Shown in pieces: positions 49,808-58,431 of a stretch of DNA of 64,000 nucleotides; position 1 is the first letter of the stretch, and each line of letters starts with the position of its first letter. Below the pieces are notes generated by a model. That model saw nothing but the letters and a program-made list of their open reading frames with translations. It was not told the DNA's origin and did no database searches. Position numbers and translations under genes: made by a program. This DNA is from DASSUW01 sp963844405 (lineage in GTDB: Bacteria > Actinomycetota > Thermoleophilia > Solirubrobacterales > Solirubrobacteraceae), in NCBI GenBank assembly GCA_963844405.1, contig CAWJNZ010000004.1:868001-932000 (forward strand), written 5' to 3'.

Positions 49808-51351
49808 AGGGCCAGCGCGCGCTCCAGAAGGAAATCCCCGTCGGCCCCCGCGGGCAGCGTGCCGAACGCGCGGCCGCCGTCGCCGAGGCGGCCGGCGCAG
49901 AACGCGTCCGCCACCGCGGGCGGAGCGTGGCGGACGAGCAGCGACGCCTGGAACGCCAGCGCGAGGTCCTCGACGCCGCGGCGGGCGGACCACTCGTCGG
50001 CCGGCGGTCGCAGCGCGTCGAGGTGGGCGTCGAGCAGCGCGTTGCCGCCGCGGGCGAGCTCGCACTCGGCGAGGAAGGCGGTCAGGCCCTCGGGCTCGCG
50101 GGCGAGCGCGCGCAGGACGTCGAGCGACATGACGTTGCCGGAGCCCTCCCAGATGCCGTTCAGCGGCGCGTCGCGCAGCAGCCGCGGCATCGGCGACTCC
50201 TCGACGTAGCCGTTGCCGCCCAGGCATTCGAGCGCCTCCGCGGCGTGCGGCGTGGCGCGCTTGCAGACCCAGTACTTGAGGACCGCGGTGGCGAACCGGC
50301 GCAGCGCGTTGTCCTCCTCGTCGTAGGCGCGCGCGAGCCGCAGCGCCGTCGCGGTGGCGGCCTCGGACTCGAGCGCCAGGTCGGCGAGCACGTTCACCAT
50401 GGCGGGCTGCTCGGCCAGGCGCCTGCCGAACGCGGCGCGATGGCGGGCGTGGTGGATCGCCTCGGCCACGCCGCGACGCATCCCGGCCGCGCTGCCGATC
50501 ACGCAGTCGAGCCGCGTGTGGGTGACCATCTCGATGATCGTGGCGACGCCGCGGCCCTCCTCGCCCAGGAGCCGGGCGGGCGCCGCGCGGAACTCGACCT
50601 CGCTGCTCGGCAGCGAGCGGGTCCCGAGCTTGTCCTTGAGGCGCTGGAACTCCATCCCCGGGCCGCGCTCGAGCACGAAGCAGCTCAGGCCGGCCGGCGC
50701 CTGGGCGAGCACGAGGAAGACGTCGCACGGCGGATAGGAGCAGAACCACTTGTGGCCGGTGAGCTCGAACCAGCCGTCGCCGGCCGGCTCGGCGCGGGTG
50801 GTGTTGGCGCGCACGTCGCTGCCGCCCTGCTTCTCGGTCATCGCCATCCCGCAGAGGGCGCCGCGCTCGTAGTCCGGGAGCGTCAATCGCGGCTCCCACT
50901 CGGCGGCGAGCTCGGGGTCGGCGCGCAGGGCCGGCACCGCGCTGTAGGTCATCGAGACCGGGCACATGACGCCGGCGTTGGCGTGCGTCCACAGCAGCTC
51001 GAGCGCCGCCCGGGCCACGTGCGCGCCCGGCCGCGGGTCGCGCCACGGCAGCGAGTGGATCTCGCGCTCGACGGCGCCGCGCAGGAGCCAGTGCCAGCTC
51101 GGGTCGAGGTCGACGCGGTCGAGCCGGTGGCCGAAGCGATCGTGGGTGAGCAGGCGCGGCTCGTTGCGCTCGGCGCGGCGGCCGTGCTCCTGCGCCTCGG
51201 CGCTGCCCGCCACGGCGCCGGCGTCGCGCACGCGGTCGACCGCCCAGCCCGCCCCCTCGCGCTCGAGCCCCTCCTTCAGCGCGAGGTCGCCGTCGAACAG
51301 GTTGACGTCCTCGAACGGGACGGACTGGTTGAGGACCTCAAGCGTGGACAT
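49804..51351 (-). CDS. aidB: Acyl-CoA dehydrogenase-like protein, AidB type
   Basis: 515 aa. GMAMTEKQGGSDVRANTTRAEPAGDGWFELTGHKWFCS, FQRLKDKLGTRSLPSSEVEF, TRLDCVIGSAAGMRRGVAEAIHHARHRAAFGRRLAEQPAMVNVLADLALESEAATA and ECLGGNGYVEESPMPRLLRDAPLNGIWEGSGNVMSLDVLRAL follow Escherichia coli AidB closely. AidB is an FAD protein induced by alkylating agents and binds DNA. The upstream TetR gene overlaps its start by 14 nt and presumably controls it. Confidence 0.88.
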   Translation of the reverse strand: MSTLEVLNQSVPFEDVNLFDGDLALKEGLEREGAGWAVDRVRDAGAVAGSAEAQEHGRRAERNEPRLLTHDRFGHRLDRVDLDPSWHWLLRGAVEREIHSLPWRDPRPGAHVARAALELLWTHANAGVMCPVSMTYSAVPALRADPELAAEWEPRLTLPDYERGALCGMAMTEKQGGSDVRANTTRAEPAGDGWFELTGHKWFCSYPPCDVFLVLAQAPAGLSCFVLERGPGMEFQRLKDKLGTRSLPSSEVEFRAAPARLLGEEGRGVATIIEMVTHTRLDCVIGSAAGMRRGVAEAIHHARHRAAFGRRLAEQPAMVNVLADLALESEAATATALRLARAYDEEDNALRRFATAVLKYWVCKRATPHAAEALECLGGNGYVEESPMPRLLRDAPLNGIWEGSGNVMSLDVLRALAREPEGLTAFLAECELARGGNALLDAHLDALRPPADEWSARRGVEDLALAFQASLLVRHAPPAVADAFCAGRLGDGGRAFGTLPAGADGDFLLERALAL

Positions 51352-51949
51352 GCGCGATTCCCACGGATCGGAGGACGAAGGTCTGCAGGCCGGCGACGAG
51401 CGGCTCGGCGCCCGCCTGGCGGTGCTGGAGCGGGCCTACGAGCGCCTCGGCGAGGGCACCGACGATCGCCGCCGCCGTCAGCTGCACGTCGAGCGGCGGG
51501 AGCTCGCCGCGCCGGACGCCGTCGTTCAGGGCGCGCTCGAAGAGGTCGGCGTAGGCGCGCCGGAAGGTGAGCCGCTCCGCCTCCACCGCGGGGTCGACCG
51601 GCTCGGCGATCAGCGCGTAGGCGCGGACCGGCTCGGCCAGCGCGCGACGCACGAAGGCCTCGACCCAGGCGGCGAGCCGGTGCGCGACGGGCTCCTCGCG
51701 GTCGGTCATCGAGCGCAGGACGTCGACCTCGCGCTGGGACGCGCGGCGGAAGACCTCGGCGAACAGGTCGCCCTTGGACGGGAAGTGGCGGTAGACGGTG
51801 CCGGTCGCCACTCCGGCGCGCCGCGCGACGCCGGCCACCGACGCGGATGCGTAGCCGCCCTCGGCGAGCTGGTCGAGCGCGGCGTCGACGATCCGCTCGC
51901 GGGCGGCGGCGAGGCGGGCCCGCGTGCGCTCAGTCGGGCGGTAGGGCAC
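51338..51949 (-). CDS. TetR-family transcriptional regulator
   Basis: 203 aa from GTG 51949. The N-terminal HTH is standard: ARERIVDAALDQLAEGGYASASVAGVARRAGVATGTVYRHFPSKGDLFAEVFRRA; the rest is a helical ligand domain. Coupled to the aidB-type gene (14-nt overlap). A perfect dyad TGAATC-AC-GATTCA (51958-51971) lies 9 bp upstream of the start, the expected autoregulatory operator. Confidence 0.92.
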   Translation of the reverse strand: MPYRPTERTRARLAAARERIVDAALDQLAEGGYASASVAGVARRAGVATGTVYRHFPSKGDLFAEVFRRASQREVDVLRSMTDREEPVAHRLAAWVEAFVRRALAEPVRAYALIAEPVDPAVEAERLTFRRAYADLFERALNDGVRRGELPPLDVQLTAAAIVGALAEALVGPLQHRQAGAEPLVAGLQTFVLRSVGIAHVHA

Positions 51950-51957
51950 TGAAGAAG

Positions 51958-51971
51958 TGAATCACGATTCA
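51958..51971. promoter_or_regulatory. Candidate TetR operator overlapping the ftsI stop codon
   Basis: TGAATC-AC-GATTCA is a perfect 6-bp-arm palindrome. It contains the last codons and stop (51962-51964) of ftsI and lies immediately before the TetR gene. Confidence 0.55.
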
Positions 51972-53624
51972 GGCCCGATCTTCAAGTAGTTGAGGGCGAA
52001 CTCGGTGATCTTGCGGAAGGCGGGCGCGGCGACCGTGCCGCCGTAGATGTCGCCCTGCGGCTCGTCGACCATCACGGCGACGAGCAGCTTCGGCCGCCGG
52101 GCCGGGGCGAAGCCGACGAACGAGGAGACGAACTTGGTCTTCGAGTAGCCGCCGTACTCGTCCGGCTTCTCGGCGGTGCCGGTCTTGCCGCCGAGCACGT
52201 AGCCGTCGATCGCGGCCCCGGACGCGGTGCCGCCGGGGCCGAGCACGCCCTCGAGCATCCGGCGCACCGAGGCGGCGGTGGCCTCCGAGATGACCCGCCT
52301 GCCGCCGGGCTTGCGAGCCTCGCGCGCGCCGACCCGCTCGACGATGTGCGGCGGCCGCAGGATGCCGCCGTTGGCGATCGCGGAGTACCCGACCGCCATC
52401 TGCAGGGGGGTGACGGCGAGGCCCTGGCCGATCGGCAGGTTGCCCATCGAGGAGCCGGAGTAGTCGTCGAGGTCGAGCAGGATGCCGCGCTCCTCGCCCG
52501 GGAGGTCGATCCCGGTCGGGCTGCCGAAGCCGAAGCGCCGGATCCAGGAGTCGAAGCGCTCGGCGCCGAGCCGCTGGCCGATCATCACCGAGCCGACGTT
52601 GGAGGACTGCTCGAGGATCTCGCGCGTGGAGAGCGTGCGGTAGCCGGCCTCGTGCGCCTCGCCGATCTCGCGGTCGGCGACGGTGATGGTGGGCGGGACG
52701 TTGAAGCTCGTGTCGGGCGTGACCTCGCCCTCTTCGAGCGCGGCCGCGACGGTGAAGGCCTTGAAGGTCGAGCCGGGCTCGTAGGTGGCGCCGATCGCGC
52801 GGTTCTGGCGGGCGTAGTCCGGCGCGTCGCCGAGCGCGTTGGCGTTCACGCGCGGCCAGTTGGCGAGCGCGAGGATGGCGCCGTCGCGGGGGTCCATCAC
52901 GATCGCGGTGGCGCCCTTGGGCTGCCACTCCTCCCCCACCTCGGCCAGGACCTCCTCGGCGCGGTCCTGGACGTTGGCGTCGAGCGTGAGGCGGATGTCG
53001 GAGCCGGGCACGGTGCGCCGGGTCTCGGTCAGCTCGATCGCCTCCCCGAGGGCGTCCTTGGTGAGCCGGCGCTCGCCGTCCTGGCCGCCGAGACGGTCGT
53101 CGAGCGAGTACTCGAGCCCGGCGAGGCCGTTGCCGTCGGTGCCGGTGACGCCGAGCAGCTGCGACGCCATCCAGTCACGCGGGTAGAGGCGTTCGAACTC
53201 GGGGATGAACTCGAGCCCCTCGATCTCGAGCCGCTGCACGCGGCGCGCGCGGCTCGGGCGCACCTTGCGGGCGAGGTAGGCGAAGCCGGTGTCGCGGCGG
53301 GCGAGCTGGCGCGAGCAGCTCGTCCTCGGGCTTGCGCAGGATGCGGGCGAGCTGCGCGGCGACGGCGGGCGCGTCGTCGACCAGGTACGGGGTGGCGGCG
53401 ATGGTGACCGCCGGCTGGGAGACGGCGAGCTCGGTGCCCTCGCGGTCGACGATCGTGCCGCGCCGGGCGGGCACGACGATGTCCGCCTCCTGCTGGGTCA
53501 CGGCGGCCTGCTTGAGCGTGCCGGCCTTGACGACGCCGAGCCAGACCGACCGGGCGGCGCCGAGCGCCAGCAGGGTGAGGAATACGGCGAAGAGGAAGCC
53601 GATGCGGCGCTCGATGAGCCGCAC
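51962..53624 (-). CDS. ftsI: Class B penicillin-binding protein FtsI, frameshifted
   Basis: Starts at GTG 53624. First frame: RLIERRIGFLFAVFLTLLALGAARSVWLGVVKAG (membrane anchor) ... VVPARRGTIVDREGTELAVSQPAVTIAATPYLVDD. Second frame: FAYLARKVRPSRARRVQRLEIEGLEFIPEFERLYP... then the catalytic motifs GATYEPGSTFKAFTVA (SxxK), EQSSNVGSVM (SxN) and VLGGKTGTAEKP (KTG). One extra base around 53308-53313 (GCG CCA GCT for GCG CAG CTC) joins them. As FtsI is needed for septal peptidoglycan, an error in the assembly is likely. The TetR operator lies over its 3' end. Confidence 0.94.
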
Positions 53625-53628
53625 GCGC

Positions 53629-54283
53629 CTACCCCTGCGGCGCGGGCGTCACGGCCGGAGCGACGGGCGCCGCCGTCGTCACCGCCGGGTCCGGAGTCGT
53701 CACCGCCGGGTCCGCCGTCGTCAGCGCGCGGAGCGGCCAGCACGCCGGGCTCGCGCCCGCCGTTGACCATGATCGCGGCGGCCGCCTCGCTCGGCGGCTG
53801 CATCCGGCGGGCGGCGAGCCGCGCGTCACGCTCCGGCCGCGCACGCAGGAACTCGATGGCGCCCGGCGCCGGCGTGACCATGCCCTCGGCCTCGGCGGTC
53901 TGCTGCACCCGATCGCCCGCCGAGAGGCGCGCGATGTCGGCCTCGAAGTCGGCGTTCTGGCGCTCCAGCGTGCCGGCCGTGGTCACCGCGCGCGAGATGC
54001 CGGCGTTGAGCTTGAGCAGCGAGACCTGCATGGCGACGATCCCGCCGAGCAGCACGCCGATCAGCCAGATCCACGCGCGGCCGCGCAGCAGGCCGTCGAT
54101 GAGCGGGGTGTCGGGGAGCGCGCGGATGCGCTCGAAGACGCCGGTCGAGCCGCGGGCGGGCGCCCCGGCGGGGGCCGGGCGCAGCGGTCCGGAGACGCGG
54201 CGGGCGGCGGGGCGGCGGGCGGGCGCCGGGCGGGCACGCGGCGCGTGGCGCGCGCGGGCGGCGGCGGTCTGGGTGGGTGGCAT
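53629..54283 (-). CDS. ftsL: FtsL/septum-formation-initiator-like protein, frameshifted
   Basis: Starts at ATG 54283, 12 nt after the rsmH stop. An Arg/Pro/Ala-rich cytoplasmic head (1-75) is followed by one transmembrane helix (AWIWLIGVLLGGIVAMQVSLLKL, about 77-99) and a short coiled coil (AGTLERQNADFEADIARLSAGDRV), the FtsL/DivIC plan in the expected place between rsmH and ftsI. At the 3' end one extra base near 53731-53736 shifts the frame; the other frame gives ALTTADPAVTTPDPAV and a TAG 4 nt before ftsI, with much higher GC at third positions. Confidence 0.8.
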
Positions 54284-54294
54284 CAGTGGGGCCA

Positions 54295-55230
54295 CTACTG
54301 CTCCTCCCTGAGCTTGCGGGCGGCCCGCAGGCGGGCCGACTTCGAACGCGGGTTGTCGGCGACCTCGCCCGGCGTGGGCGCGACCGAGCGCCGGAACACC
54401 GGCTCGGCCTCGGGCGTGCGCCCGCACCCGCAGACCGGCAGGTCCGGCGGGCAGATGCAGCCGCGCGCCTTGTCGGCGAGGAAGCGCTTGACGCGCCGGT
54501 CCTCGAGCGAGTGGAACGAGATCGCGGCCAGGCGGCCGCCCGTGGACAGCACGTCCCAGGCCAGCGGGAGCGCGGCGTCGAGCTGGGCGAGCTCGTCGTT
54601 GACGGCGATCCGGATCGCCTGGAAGGTCCGCTTGGCCGGATGGCCGCCGGCGAAGCGCGCGGGGGCCGGGATGGCGGCGGTGATGGCGTCGACGAGCTCG
54701 AAGGTCGTGGCGAGCGGCCGGCGGCGCACGATCTGGGCGGCGATCCGCTCGGCGTAGCGCTCCTCGCCGTACTCGCGGATCACGCGCGCGAGGCGGCGGC
54801 GGTCCCAGGTGTTGACGAGCTCGGCGGCGGTGAGCTCCTGCGCCGGGTCCATCCGCATGTCGAGCGGCGCGTCGTAGGCGTAGGAGAAGCCGCGCTCGCG
54901 CGTGTCGACCTGCATCGAGGACATGCCGAGGTCGAGGTAGACGATGTCGGCCTTCTGGCCCTCCTCGGCGAGCTCGCGCAGGCCGTGCTCGAAGTCGGCG
55001 CGGATGAAGCGCGTCTCGCACGGCACCTCGGCGGCGAGCTCGGCGAACGCCTTCTCGGCGAGCGGGTCGCGGTCGATGGCGATCAGCGTGCCCGCCGGCC
55101 CCAGCCGGTCGGCGACGAGCCGGGCGTGGCCGGCGGCGCCGAGCGTGCAGTCGACGGCGACCTGGCCGGGCTGCGGATCGAGCGCCTCGATCAGCTCGCC
55201 CGCCAGGACCGGGACGTGGGTGCGTGGCAT
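54295..55230 (-). CDS. rsmH: 16S rRNA (cytosine1402-N4)-methyltransferase
   Basis: 311 aa from ATG 55230, 1 nt after the mraZ stop. HVPVLAGELIEALDPQPGQVAVDCTLGAAGHARLVADRLGPAGTLIAIDRDPLA, DLGMSSMQVDTRERGFSYAYDAPLDMRMDP, TFQAIRIAVNDELAQLDAALP and FHSLEDRRVKRFLADKARGCICPPDLPVCGCG are MraW/RsmH signatures. Confidence 0.97.
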   Translation of the reverse strand: MPRTHVPVLAGELIEALDPQPGQVAVDCTLGAAGHARLVADRLGPAGTLIAIDRDPLAEKAFAELAAEVPCETRFIRADFEHGLRELAEEGQKADIVYLDLGMSSMQVDTRERGFSYAYDAPLDMRMDPAQELTAAELVNTWDRRRLARVIREYGEERYAERIAAQIVRRRPLATTFELVDAITAAIPAPARFAGGHPAKRTFQAIRIAVNDELAQLDAALPLAWDVLSTGGRLAAISFHSLEDRRVKRFLADKARGCICPPDLPVCGCGRTPEAEPVFRRSVAPTPGEVADNPRSKSARLRAARKLREEQ

Positions 55231-55231
55231 G

Positions 55232-55666
55232 TCAAGCAGGATGGCCAAGAGATGCGGTGAGGTCAGGCGCCCGTTCCGACAGGTCGCGGTCGTAGGCCTC
55301 CCAGGCCGAGCGGTCCCAGAGCTCGAGGGAGTCGCCGGCGCCGGTGATGACGACCTCGCGGTCGATGCCCGCGTGCTCCAGCTGGCGCGGGGTCAACATC
55401 ACGCGGCCGGCCGAGTCCAGCTCGGTGTCCGTCGCGTTGCCGTACAGCATCCGCTTGAGCTCGCGGGCCTGGGGCGAGAAGGGGTTGAGCCCTGCCAGCG
55501 CCGCCTGCGTCAGCCCCGTGTAGGTCTGCTCCGGATAGACGCTGATGCAGGGGTCCGCGCCGCGCACGAGAAACACCTTGCCCGCCAGGGCGGCGCGGAA
55601 CTTGGCCGGGATCGTCAACCGGTTCTTGGCGTCGAGCGAGTGTTCGAAGGTGCCGTGGAAGGCCAA
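55232..55666 (-). CDS. mraZ: Transcriptional regulator MraZ
   Basis: 144 aa from TTG 55666: FHGTFEHSLDAKNRLTIPAKFRAAL (first AbrB-like repeat) and DTELDSAGRVMLTPRQLEHAGIDREVVITGAGDSLELWDRSAWEAY (second). MraZ is the repressor of the cell-wall/division cluster in other bacteria and binds TGGGN repeats in its own promoter; such repeats lie at 55763-55777. An alternative start is hard to place because the upstream ATG is out of frame. Confidence 0.96.
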   Translation of the reverse strand: MAFHGTFEHSLDAKNRLTIPAKFRAALAGKVFLVRGADPCISVYPEQTYTGLTQAALAGLNPFSPQARELKRMLYGNATDTELDSAGRVMLTPRQLEHAGIDREVVITGAGDSLELWDRSAWEAYDRDLSERAPDLTASLGHPA

Positions 55667-55701
55667 GGCTCATGTCTTCTTGCGCGAAGGGTTTCAGTCG
55701 A

Positions 55702-55740
55702 TCCCGGGTGGCGGAGTGGGAGGAGCCCCGCCACCCGGGA
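55702..55740 (-). promoter_or_regulatory. 13-bp perfect hairpin in the mraZ leader
   Basis: TCCCGGGTGGCGG (55702-55714) and CCGCCACCCGGGA (55728-55740) pair perfectly with a 13-nt loop, between the mraZ promoter and its start codon. Very stable; may control translation or elongation into the cluster. Confidence 0.55.
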
Positions 55741-55756
55741 CCGGCTTCGCAGCTGG

Positions 55757-55785
55757 AACGTACCCCACAGTGCCCCACTCTGCAA
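55757..55785 (-). promoter_or_regulatory. mraZ promoter with MraZ-box pair between -35 and -10
   Basis: On the minus strand TTGCAG (55780-55785), 17 bp, TACGTT (55757-55762). The spacer holds TGGGG-N5-TGGGG (55773-55777 and 55763-55767), the TGGGN-N5-TGGGN pattern established for MraZ binding in Escherichia coli. A further TGGGG is at 55804-55808. This explains most of the 313-bp gap 55667-55979 together with the hairpin at 55702. Confidence 0.6.
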
Positions 55786-55972
55786 CACAATTCTCGTCAT
55801 TCGCCCCACAGAAGTTGAGCGCGGTCAGGACGCGGACGCGTTTGTGGGCGATTTGCAGCGTGTTTGCCGTGGGACGCGTTGCGGCGTTCTTGGCGCTCCG
55901 GGTGCAGGCTGCGTTGCAGGCGGGCCGTCTGCATGGCCGCTTGCGGCTTTTCCGGTCCGTCCGTAGCCTTCG

Positions 55973-55987
55973 TGGGACCTTGTGGGA
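55973..55987 (+). promoter_or_regulatory. MraZ-box-like pair in front of the divergent gene
   Basis: TGGGA-CCTTG-TGGGA on the plus strand, the same 5-bp-spaced TGGGN repeat, at the proposed start of the DUF3352 lipoprotein gene. Suggests that MraZ may also repress this neighbour, or that the true start is further upstream. Confidence 0.35.
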
Positions 55988-57452
55988 CACCCCCAAGCCG
56001 CGGCTCGCGGCCCTGATCGCGGTCCTGTCCGTGCTCCTGGCGGCCTGCGGCGGCGGGGCGGCCGGCGGCGAGGCCGATCCGGCCACGGCGGTGCCCGCCG
56101 ACGCCTCGATGTACGCGGAGTTCGTGGTGCGGCCTGAGGGGGCGCTGCGCGAGGACGCGCTCGACGCCGCCGGCAAGGTCCTGGCGACCGACGACCCCGA
56201 GGCCGAGATCCGCAGGCTGGTGGAGCGGTCGTTCGGGGACTTCGAGTTCGACTACGAGCGCGACGTCGCGCCGTGGCTGGGCGAGCGCGTCGGCGCGTGG
56301 TCGCGGCCGGGGTCTGGCGCTCTCCTGCTGACGGCCGACGACACGGAGGAGGCGCGGGCGGCGCTCGAGGACGCGCTGCGACGCAACGACAGGCGCTTCA
56401 GCGAGCGCTCGCACCGCGGGAGCGACTACCTGCTCGACGACGAGGGCATCGCGAGCGGCATCGTGGGCGACTTCGTGGCGATCGGGCCCGAGGCCGCGTA
56501 CAAGCGGACGGTCGACGCCTTCGAGGGCGACTCGCTGGGAGAAGCCGATCGGTATCTGGATGCCGTCGAGGGGCTGGAGGACGAGCGGCTGGCGCACGTC
56601 TGGCTCGACACCGGCGCGGTCTTGGAAGCGGGTCTGGCGCGGCATCAGGAGCTGCGCGGGGCCGCGACACTGTTGCCGTTCGGCGACCTGCCTCCGGTGG
56701 CCGCGGCGTTCACGGCCGACGGCGAGGCTCTGGGCGTCGAGGCGCGGGCGCGCGGCGGGGACCTCGGCTCGCTCCTGGGCGGCGGAGGCACGCCCCTCCT
56801 GCGCGAACTGCCGGGCGACGCCTGGTTCGCGGCGGGCTGGGCGGATCTGGGCGAGTCGCTGCGCGAGACGGTGGACCGGGTCGCCGGCGCGTTCGGCGGG
56901 CTCGCGCTGCGGCGTGAGCTCACGCGGCGGACCGGGCTCGACCTCGACCGCGACCTGCTCGACTGGATCGGCGACGTCGGCGTCTTCGTGCGCGGGGCGA
57001 ACTCCGAGACGTTCGACGGCGGGCTGGTCATCGAGCCCACCGACGAGCAGCGCGCGACCGACGCGTTCGGCCGGATCGTCGGCGCCATCCAGGTCGCCGC
57101 CGACGTCCGTGCGCGGCCGATTTCCGTCGAGGGCGCGGACCAGGCCTTCGAGATCGACTCTCCCCACTCGCGCCTGCCGATCGTGCTCGCGCGCGGCTCC
57201 GGGCTGGTCACGATCACGGCAGGCCGGCCGGCGGCCGAGGCGGCGCTCGGCTCGGGCGACCGGCTCGGCGACAGCGAGCTGTACGCCGAGGCGGAGGACC
57301 TCGTCGGGATGGAGCCGGCCGCCCTGGTCTCGATGGAGCACGTGACCGAGATCGCGGCCCGCCCCCACTTCGAGGCGTTCACGGTCCTCGCCCTCGGTGT
57401 GTCAGGGGAGGGCGACGAGGTCGTCGCCCACCTGGCCGCCGGGCTCGACTAG
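55980..57452 (+). CDS. DUF3352-type lipoprotein
   Basis: About 490 aa from a TTG at 55980 (a TTG at 55941 is possible). WDTPKPRLAALIAVLSVLLAAC is a lipoprotein signal peptide with the lipidated Cys at position 23. The rest alternates DPATAVPADASMYAEFVVRPEGALREDALDAAGKVLATDDPEAEI, GIVGDFVAIGPEAAYKRTVDAFEG, GLDLDRDLLDWIGDVGVFVRG and a closing VLARGSGLVTITAGRPAAEAAL, similar in layout to the protein at 8027-9439. No catalytic motif seen. Divergent from mraZ. A giant hairpin begins at its stop codon. Confidence 0.78.
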   Translation: MWDTPKPRLAALIAVLSVLLAACGGGAAGGEADPATAVPADASMYAEFVVRPEGALREDALDAAGKVLATDDPEAEIRRLVERSFGDFEFDYERDVAPWLGERVGAWSRPGSGALLLTADDTEEARAALEDALRRNDRRFSERSHRGSDYLLDDEGIASGIVGDFVAIGPEAAYKRTVDAFEGDSLGEADRYLDAVEGLEDERLAHVWLDTGAVLEAGLARHQELRGAATLLPFGDLPPVAAAFTADGEALGVEARARGGDLGSLLGGGGTPLLRELPGDAWFAAGWADLGESLRETVDRVAGAFGGLALRRELTRRTGLDLDRDLLDWIGDVGVFVRGANSETFDGGLVIEPTDEQRATDAFGRIVGAIQVAADVRARPISVEGADQAFEIDSPHSRLPIVLARGSGLVTITAGRPAAEAALGSGDRLGDSELYAEAEDLVGMEPAALVSMEHVTEIAARPHFEAFTVLALGVSGEGDEVVAHLAAGLD

Positions 57453-57615
57453 TGGATCCGTCCGCAATTTCGGCGGGTCGCCTGGCGGCGTCCCGGTCGT
57501 GTCTGCCGGTGTACGGCATCCGCGAGCATGCTGGTGGCACGTGACCGGATGCCGGGCGCCGGCAGACGCGGGCGGGGCCCGCCAGAACCCGTCGAAATTG
57601 CGGACGGGTCCACTA
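57450..57615 (+). terminator. 166-nt hairpin spanning both stop codons of converging genes
   Basis: Outer arms 57450-57478 and 57587-57615 are 29 bp with two differences, both G-U in a plus-strand RNA; inner stems CTGGCGG, GTCTGCCGG and CGGCATCCG continue the pairing. The arms begin with the TAG stop of the lipoprotein gene and of tadC respectively. Probably a bidirectional 3' end structure, or a small inserted inverted repeat. Confidence 0.6.
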
Positions 57616-58431
57616 GCTCACCGGCACGATCGCCGGGAGCAGCGCGGCGGCCACGAGGAGCAGCACGGCGGGCACGAGCAGGAGCGCGACGACGAGCTGG
57701 ATCTGCGGCCCGGCGCGGGCGGCCGCCTCGGCGGCGCGCTGGGCGGCGCGGGCCCGCGCGGCGCCCGCCTCGGCGGCGAGCGCCGGCGCGAGCGGGGCGC
57801 CGTGCCGGTCGGCGCGCTCGAGCGCCGCGACCAGCGCCGGGATGCCGTTGGCCGGACAGCGCCGCTCGAGCTCCCGGTATGCGCTCGCGCGCGGGATGCC
57901 GAACGCGATCCGCGCGGCGGTGCGCCGCAGCTCGGCGGCGAGCAGGCCGGAGTGGCGGCGACCGACCTCGGCGAGCGCGCGGCCCGGCGCGAGCCCGGCG
58001 GCGATCGCCACCCGCAGCAGGTCGAGCACGTCGGCCAGCTCGGCCTCGATGGCGTGGCCGCGGCGGCGCGTCCGGCGGCCGAGCCAGACGTCCGGCGCCA
58101 GGAACCCGGCCGCGGGGGCGGCGACCAGCAGCGTGATTCCGGTGCGGCCGGGCGCGGCCGGCAGCAGGACCAGCGCCCCCGCCAGGCCGGCGAGCGCGGC
58201 GCCGGCCTTGACCGCCATCACGTCGTCGACCGCCGCCTCGACCCCGGCGGCCCCGATCCGCTCGCCGAGACCGCGCGGCGGCCGGGCACCGAATCCGCGA
58301 CCCAGCCGCGCGAGCAGCGCCACGACGATGCGCCGCCGCGGGCGGGCCGGCCGGAGCTCGCGGAGGAGATCCACGAGCCCGGGCGCGGCGAGCGCGCCGG
58401 CGGCGGCCGCGAGCAGGACCGCCCGAGTCAT
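57613..58431 (-). CDS. tadC: Tad pilus inner-membrane protein TadC (type II secretion F domain)
   Basis: 272 aa; ATG overlaps the tadB stop (ATGA). T2SF-like: ELADVLDLLRVAIAAGLAPGRALAEVGRR...LLAAELRRTAARIAFGIPRASAYRELERRCPANGIPALVAALERADRHGAPLAPALAAEA, with hydrophobic stretches at the start, about 75-110 and at the end. Platform of the Flp/Tad pilus. Last gene of the operon in the window. Confidence 0.87.
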   Translation of the reverse strand: MTRAVLLAAAAGALAAPGLVDLLRELRPARPRRRIVVALLARLGRGFGARPPRGLGERIGAAGVEAAVDDVMAVKAGAALAGLAGALVLLPAAPGRTGITLLVAAPAAGFLAPDVWLGRRTRRRGHAIEAELADVLDLLRVAIAAGLAPGRALAEVGRRHSGLLAAELRRTAARIAFGIPRASAYRELERRCPANGIPALVAALERADRHGAPLAPALAAEAGAARARAAQRAAEAAARAGPQIQLVVALLLVPAVLLLVAAALLPAIVPVS

